The position numbers and the translations under genes are program-made. From Planctomycetota bacterium (GTDB lineage: Bacteria > Planctomycetota > Phycisphaerae > WQYP01), in contig JAJYZY010000094.1 of NCBI GenBank assembly GCA_021799715.1, positions 1 through 9,166 on the forward strand: 9,166 nucleotides of DNA, given 5' to 3'. Each line of letters begins with the position of its first letter. The first letter of the stretch is position 1. This document shows, piece after piece, positions 5,079 to 9,166 of the stretch. Under the pieces are notes generated by a model. That model did no database searches. It was not told where the DNA came from and saw nothing but the letters and a program-made list of their open reading frames with translations.

Positions 5079-7551
5079 GCTTGAGGAATTCATCCAAACG
5101 TTCAGCCGGCAGAGTCATCCGGCATTTCGGATAACCGGAACAACTTACAAAATCACCGCGTTTTCCGGACCGCACCACCAGTTCTTTTTTATTGCATTTG
5201 GGGCACTTCAGGCCGGTGGGACGCGGGGGCGGCTTGGGCGGCAACGGCAAACCGGTTTTACGGTCCACCTGCTGCAATGTTTTACATTCCGGATAACCCG
5301 AGCAACCCAGAAATGGCCCGAAGCGGCCGATTCGCTTAATCATGGGTTTGCCGCAGGCGGGACATTTGAAGTCGGTGACTTCCAACTGCACCGGTTTACC
5401 TTCGCGATCCACATTCATGGCACCATCGCAATCCGGATAGCGCGAACAGGAAAGAAACATTTTGCCGCGTTTGGAAAGGCGATACGCCATCATGGCGCCG
5501 CACTTCTGGCATTTATACTCCGACGGCGTGGCTTCAGCCCGGGCATGGGTCATGCGGGTTTCGGCGGTGGCTAGATCTTTTGCCAATGGCTCATAAAATT
5601 CGCGCACCACTTCCACCCAGTTTTTATGCGCTTCTTCCACGCCGTCAAGTTCCTCCTCAATACGGCGGGTGAAACCCAATTCCATTAAATCCGGGAATCC
5701 TTCAATGAGCTTTTCAGTAACCTTGATGCCCAGGTCAGAGGCGAAGAATCTGCGATCACGCAGCAATACATAATTCCTATCTTGAATGGTTTGAATGATC
5801 GACGCATACGTGCTCGGCCGACCTATGCCTTCAGTTTCCAGCGCCTTAACCAGGCTGGCTTCGGTAAACCGCGGCGGCGGGCTGGTAAAATGCTGCGTGG
5901 GCGTGAGATCCAGCGGAGCCACGCGCTGCTGCTCCACAAGTGCCGGCAATACCTGATCGTCATTGCGCGACCATACACCGGCCACGCGCGTGAAACCATC
6001 AAATTTCAAGGACCGTCCGGTTGCCTTGAAAAGCGGCAGGCGTGCGGCATCAACCGCAGGATTTCCGGCGGGCCGGCATTCAATAAGTGCTTCGGTGACC
6101 AGCCATTGCGCGGGGGTCATCTGGCAGGCAATAAACCGCTTCCAGATTAAATCATAGAGCCGAAACTGTTCTTCGCTTAGCGCCATGCGCGCATCGGCGG
6201 GCGTTAATGTCGCATCCGTCGGGCGGATGGCCTCATGGGCTTCCTGTGCGCCGGCACGCGAGGAATAGATATTCGGCTTTTCAGGTAAATACGCGGCTCC
6301 GAACGTACTTTCAATGTAGCCGCGGGCCATTTTCAGTGCATCGGCACTAATATTCTGCGAATCGGTACGCATGTAGGTGATCAACCCGACCGCCCCCTGG
6401 CCCGGCAATTCCACGCCCTCGTATAACTGCTGCGCAATGCGCATGGTGCGCTGGGCACCAAAGCCAAGCTGATTGCTGGCGGCCTGCTGCAATGTGCTGG
6501 TGCTGAACGGTCCCGGCGGACGGGATGTGGACGGTTTGGTTATCAATGAGCGCACGCGGAATTCCGGCGAGCCGGCACCGGTTGCCGGAACCAGGCCGGA
6601 TACCGTCGTGAGTTTCTGGGCCGGACCTTTGTTGGGAATGCCGCGCGGGCCATTGCCGCCGTCATTATCCACGGTTGTAACTTCAATTTGCCGCAAACCC
6701 ACAGCCTGTGCCGCTTTTTGTGCATCGGCGACATTCTTAGGATCAAATTTGCGGCCGTCAAATTCCACCAGTAGCGCCTTAAACGCCTGATTTTGCGCCA
6801 GCCACTGTCGCTTTTCAGCACCGGATGGTCCGCCGGCCGGGGCGGAATCGGTGCCATCGTCCGTGTCTTCGTCATCCGGCACGGATAAAAATTCCCGCCA
6901 CTGCCGCGCCAGGGAATCGGCGACTTTCAGTTCCGTAGTAAACACCGCCTGAAGTTTCCAGTATTCTTCCGGAATAAACGCATTGATTTCCCGTTCACGG
7001 TCCACAATAAGTTTTACCGCCACGCTCTGCACCCGACCGGCGGATAAACCGCGGGCCACCTTCTTCCACAGCAGCGGCGAAACTTTGTAACCCACAAGCC
7101 GGTCAAGGATGCGCCGCGCCTGCTGGGCATTTACCTTATCAACGTTAATCAGCCGCGGTTGGTCAAAGGCTTTTAGAATGGCGGATTTTGTGATTTCATT
7201 AAAGACCACGCGCTTCACGCCGCGTTGATCCAAATTCAACGACTGGCTTAAATGCCACGCGATGGCTTCGCCTTCCCGATCCAAGTCGGTTGCCAGATAG
7301 ACATCATCCACACCCCGCACGACGGATTTTAATTCACTGATCAGCTTCTTGCGGCTGGAAAGCACCTCATACGTAGGCTCAAAGTCCTTTTCAATGTCAA
7401 CGCCAATGCCTTTTTCCGGTAAATCGCGGACATGTCCCATGGACGCTTTAACCGTAAAGGAGGATCCGAGGTACTTGTTGATGGTTTTGGCTTTGGCCGG
7501 AGATTCCACAATCACCAGAGCCAGTCCGGTTTTTTTTATCGCTTTTGCCAC
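4882..7551 (-). CDS. topA: DNA topoisomerase I (type IA)
   Basis: This enzyme relaxes negatively supercoiled DNA by cutting and passing one strand through a tyrosyl-DNA link, keeping supercoiling balanced during transcription and replication. The 889-residue protein is complete. The Toprim domain carries LVIVESPAKAKTINKYLG with E16 and the acidic triad in DLDREGE (D89, D91, E93). The catalytic tyrosine is Y393 in ITYMRTDS, followed by HEAIRPT (439-445) and GRPSTYA (577-583). Three C-terminal zinc fingers use C681/C684/C702/C708, C730/C733/C750/C756 and C783/C786/C804/C810. The Lys-rich, Ala-rich tail (811-889) looks disordered. An acidic and Gly/Pro-rich insertion (about 222-340) makes the region before the active site longer than in the E. 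coli enzyme. The start is GTG with a GGAA 7 nt upstream; no in-frame ATG lies between it and the preceding stop. It is transcribed alone. Confidence 0.97.
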   Translation of the reverse strand: MAKAIKKTGLALVIVESPAKAKTINKYLGSSFTVKASMGHVRDLPEKGIGVDIEKDFEPTYEVLSSRKKLISELKSVVRGVDDVYLATDLDREGEAIAWHLSQSLNLDQRGVKRVVFNEITKSAILKAFDQPRLINVDKVNAQQARRILDRLVGYKVSPLLWKKVARGLSAGRVQSVAVKLIVDREREINAFIPEEYWKLQAVFTTELKVADSLARQWREFLSVPDDEDTDDGTDSAPAGGPSGAEKRQWLAQNQAFKALLVEFDGRKFDPKNVADAQKAAQAVGLRQIEVTTVDNDGGNGPRGIPNKGPAQKLTTVSGLVPATGAGSPEFRVRSLITKPSTSRPPGPFSTSTLQQAASNQLGFGAQRTMRIAQQLYEGVELPGQGAVGLITYMRTDSQNISADALKMARGYIESTFGAAYLPEKPNIYSSRAGAQEAHEAIRPTDATLTPADARMALSEEQFRLYDLIWKRFIACQMTPAQWLVTEALIECRPAGNPAVDAARLPLFKATGRSLKFDGFTRVAGVWSRNDDQVLPALVEQQRVAPLDLTPTQHFTSPPPRFTEASLVKALETEGIGRPSTYASIIQTIQDRNYVLLRDRRFFASDLGIKVTEKLIEGFPDLMELGFTRRIEEELDGVEEAHKNWVEVVREFYEPLAKDLATAETRMTHARAEATPSEYKCQKCGAMMAYRLSKRGKMFLSCSRYPDCDGAMNVDREGKPVQLEVTDFKCPACGKPMIKRIGRFGPFLGCSGYPECKTLQQVDRKTGLPLPPKPPPRPTGLKCPKCNKKELVVRSGKRGDFVSCSGYPKCRMTLPAERLDEFLKLNSAGQWPPADILAKAGGKIGTAGKSANADGSADGEAVDSSAVKSKSPRAGRAKKVAAARDNSSV

Positions 7552-8074
7552 TCGTCGTTTCCAATCCTTAAGAGTTACTATGCCAATCGAACTTTCGTCG
7601 ATTCCTTATCTACTACGGACTTTTGTCCAGGCCGTACGGCAATCCCATCGTGCAACTTCGGCTTTCCGCGGGCATTGCGTCCAATATTTATCACCAGCTA
7701 CTGAAAGAAAGCAAATTAATTCGCTATCACAAATTATTATTTGGTCTCCATTTGCCGTCCGGGCATTGCACCAAAGAACGTGCATAAATCATGGGCAAGC
7801 AACGCCTTACAATACGATATTATGGCGGCAATCGGCGGCTTCAGGCTATCGATATGCCATCTTCACCCATTTTTTACCCGGCTAAAACATAACATTATCA
7901 CAGTGACTTCACAATATTGGAGGGACGATTCCCCGACATAACCGCCGGCGTACTTTTATAGGATGCTCGATATTATCGTCGAAATATAATTCTTTTGGCA
8001 CATTTTTTGCTCCTTAAAATGCCGATGTGAAAAGAAGTTTTGGTTTTTTTTACACCGAGGTGCCCTGACGTGCG

Positions 8075-8080
8075 TATAGT
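8075..8080 (+). promoter_or_regulatory. Possible -10 box for the isochorismatase-like gene
   Basis: TATAGT matches five of the six -10 consensus bases and lies about 50 bases before the start codon. The best upstream partner, TTTACA at 8049-8054, leaves a 20-bp spacer, longer than the preferred 17. A perfect TATAAT also occurs at 7985-7990, but has no -35 partner. Confidence 0.28.
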
Positions 8081-8100
8081 TTAATAGAGACTTGCAAGCT

Positions 8101-8124
8101 GCCCGTCCTGAACGGGCTAGGAGG
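8101..8124 (+). promoter_or_regulatory. Leader hairpin followed by strong ribosome binding site
   Basis: GCCCGT (8101-8106) and ACGGGC (8112-8117) form a perfect 6-bp stem around a CCTGA loop. Two bases later comes a consensus AGGAGG (8119-8124), 4 nt before the ATG at 8129. The Shine-Dalgarno sequence settles the start of the downstream gene. The stem stops just short of it, so it could modulate ribosome access or protect the 5' end. Confidence 0.6.
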
Positions 8125-8128
8125 TTTT

Positions 8129-8869
8129 ATGAGTACCCCACATGGCCCCGCTATTTTGGATTTAAACACACAGGCTGACCTGTTAAGTCCCAATGGCCTG
8201 TATCGTCTGCATGATTCGGATATCATCGCCTCGAACATCAAACGTCTATTTAACTATCTGCGCTCGATTCGTTGCGCCGTGGTCAGCACGCGCCTGCACC
8301 ATACCATTATGCCGGATCGCACCGCACCGCATCCTGTATGTACCCCCGGTAATCCCGGCTACAACAAGCTTTCCTTCACACTTTTGCCGCAACGCACGGA
8401 AATGCCCCTTGATTGTGGAACGGACCTGCCCGTGCAGGTGTTTCATGATGCCCAACAATATATTTTTGATCTTCCGGATCCCAATCCATTCGATTCTCCG
8501 CGACTGGATCGCCTGTTGTCGGAAACTGAAACCAATACCTGGCTGATCATCGGCGGGCCGCTGGAATCTTCCGTACGCATGGCGGTGATGGGACTTTTGC
8601 AGCGGCGCAAGAATGTTGCGATTGTAAAAGACTGCATGGGGCGGCGGGACCCTTATGAAGCGGAAATGGCCCTGCGGCAGGTTGAAAGCAAGAATATCCA
8701 ATGGCTCACGGTGGATGAAGTCATTGAACGCTGCAATCGCAAACCCGTCCGGCGCTCACGATTGCTGGCGCGGGTGGCGCATCGCACCCGTGGAACTCCA
8801 GCCGCGGCGGCACCAGGCTATCGCGGGTCATCCAAGACCGCGGCCAGCGCATACCGCCTGCGCGATTGA
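8129..8869 (+). CDS. Isochorismatase-fold protein with degenerate active site
   Basis: This 246-residue protein has the fold of isochorismatase-like cysteine hydrolases: an opening strand PAILDLNTQADLL (residues 7-19), a middle motif FDSPRLDRLL (121-130) matching the family F-x-x-T-x-L-D segment, and TWLIIGGPLESSVRMAVMGL (137-156) matching the usual strand and G-x-x-T-D-x-C-V nucleophile loop. The family uses an Asp-Lys-Cys triad. Here D11 is kept, but the Cys position is S148, and there is no Lys at all between K80 and K161, where L115 aligns with the catalytic Lys. Hydrolase activity is therefore unlikely. It may bind a ligand or protein instead. The C-terminal ~45 residues are basic, rich in Arg and Ala, and probably flexible. 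The start is fixed by AGGAGG. No function can be assigned; the gene stands alone, divergent from topA. Confidence 0.78.
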   Translation: MSTPHGPAILDLNTQADLLSPNGLYRLHDSDIIASNIKRLFNYLRSIRCAVVSTRLHHTIMPDRTAPHPVCTPGNPGYNKLSFTLLPQRTEMPLDCGTDLPVQVFHDAQQYIFDLPDPNPFDSPRLDRLLSETETNTWLIIGGPLESSVRMAVMGLLQRRKNVAIVKDCMGRRDPYEAEMALRQVESKNIQWLTVDEVIERCNRKPVRRSRLLARVAHRTRGTPAAAAPGYRGSSKTAASAYRLRD

Positions 8870-8915
8870 TCGCACGGTGCGCAGTGCGTAACCGTTGCAT
8901 GCGCTCGCCCGACTG

Positions 8916-9098
8916 TCATGGCGGCAAAATAACCAAGGCGTTGCCGGAAGGATCCCGCAGGCGCAATTGGCCCTCATCCGGTGCAGTTGGCGGCAACTTT
9001 ACCGCGGCTTTTATCCGCCTGAAGATCGCTATATCCGGTACGCGGATGGCAACATCTTTAACGGATGTTCCAAGGCCATTTTTACATATCTCTATTAT
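8916..9098 (-). pseudogene. C-terminal fragment of a VOC/glyoxalase-like protein
   Basis: Reading the minus strand from 9098 down to a TGA at 8916-8918 gives 60 codons. The sequence contains DVAIRVPDIAIFRRIKAA, and ends with EGQLRLRDPSGNALVILPP. This is the pattern of the closing half of a vicinal-oxygen-chelate (glyoxalase/bleomycin-resistance) domain, where D-P-x-G-N precedes the last strand. The frame is closed upstream by TAA (9101-9099) and has no ATG or GTG, so the N-terminal half is lost or frameshifted. An ATG at 9079-9077 in another frame would join with one frameshift, but would still give only about half a domain. It lies convergent to the isochorismatase-like gene, 46 bases beyond its stop. 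The remaining bases to the window edge are AT-rich and featureless. Confidence 0.42.
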
Positions 9099-9166
9099 TT
9101 ACAATGGCTTATGTGTGTTTTTCGCACTTACGTGTAGCCACTAATATTGTGTGAGAATTATGTTTT

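Larger units (their letters stand above)
7552..8128. other. Divergent intergenic region between topA and the isochorismatase-like gene
   Basis: This 577-bp gap should contain the topA promoter and that of the plus-strand gene. No gene is supported. Visible structures are an inverted repeat AATCGA/TCGATT (7585-7603) about 35 bases upstream of the topA start, a 10-bp direct repeat CGGGCATTGC at 7669-7678 and 7760-7769, and an 11-base palindrome CGATATTATCG (7968-7978). For the plus-strand gene, TATAGT (8075-8080) is a possible -10 box with TTTACA (8049-8054) upstream, although the 20-bp spacer is long. I cannot point to a clear topA promoter. Confidence 0.5.

Noticed and set aside
7349..7885. 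178-residue plus-strand frame over the topA start and upstream region
   Set aside because: Its first third is antisense to conserved TopA sequence, and the remainder has no domain, start signal or compositional bias of a gene.

Overview
The window carries six genes that I can support, plus one degraded gene, in roughly 9.2 kb of moderately GC-rich bacterial chromosome. The TopA sequence and an isochorismatase-fold protein with a degenerate active site look to me most like the Planctomycetota (perhaps Phycisphaerae) or the wider PVC group. That placement rests on recalled family resemblance, not on a marker-gene search, and should be held loosely. I see no rRNA, tRNA, CRISPR array or complete insertion sequence.

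Layout from left to right. Positions 1-446 hold no convincing gene, only a short degenerate 9-bp tandem repeat. Positions 447-2056 (minus strand) hold a complete AbiE-type type IV toxin-antitoxin operon: antitoxin/repressor abiEi first, toxin abiEii second, joined by an ATGA stop/start overlap. A good promoter lies just upstream (TATAAT at 2114-2119, 17-bp spacer), and inverted copies of a TTTGCRTAA-like motif at the expected transcription start make a plausible operator for AbiEi. Positions 2143-2654 are non-coding and include a GC-rich block with several hairpins, one a perfect 10-bp stem with a four-base loop. Positions 2655-3923 (minus) encode a cytoplasmic Sel1-repeat protein with an unnamed N-terminal domain.

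Positions 3924-4436 are intergenic. From 4437 (plus) comes a solitary IS66 TnpA-like helix-turn-helix protein. It has no partner transposase genes, and its frame runs on antisense into the 3' end of topA. topA itself (4882-7551, minus) is a full-length DNA topoisomerase I with three C-terminal zinc fingers. A 577-bp intergenic region separates it from a divergent gene at 8129-8869 (plus). That gene encodes an isochorismatase-fold protein whose catalytic Cys is replaced by Ser and whose catalytic Lys is absent. The right edge holds the C-terminal half of a VOC/glyoxalase-like protein on the minus strand with no start codon, probably a gene remnant.

The genes do not form one pathway. topA is housekeeping, the AbiE pair is an accessory phage-defence or plasmid-maintenance module, and the TnpA relic and VOC remnant suggest past rearrangement. 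The items most worth checking are the AbiEi operator, the structured intergenic block, the active-site-deficient isochorismatase homologue and the N-terminal domain of the Sel1 protein. I found no clear evidence for a wholly new multi-gene system.
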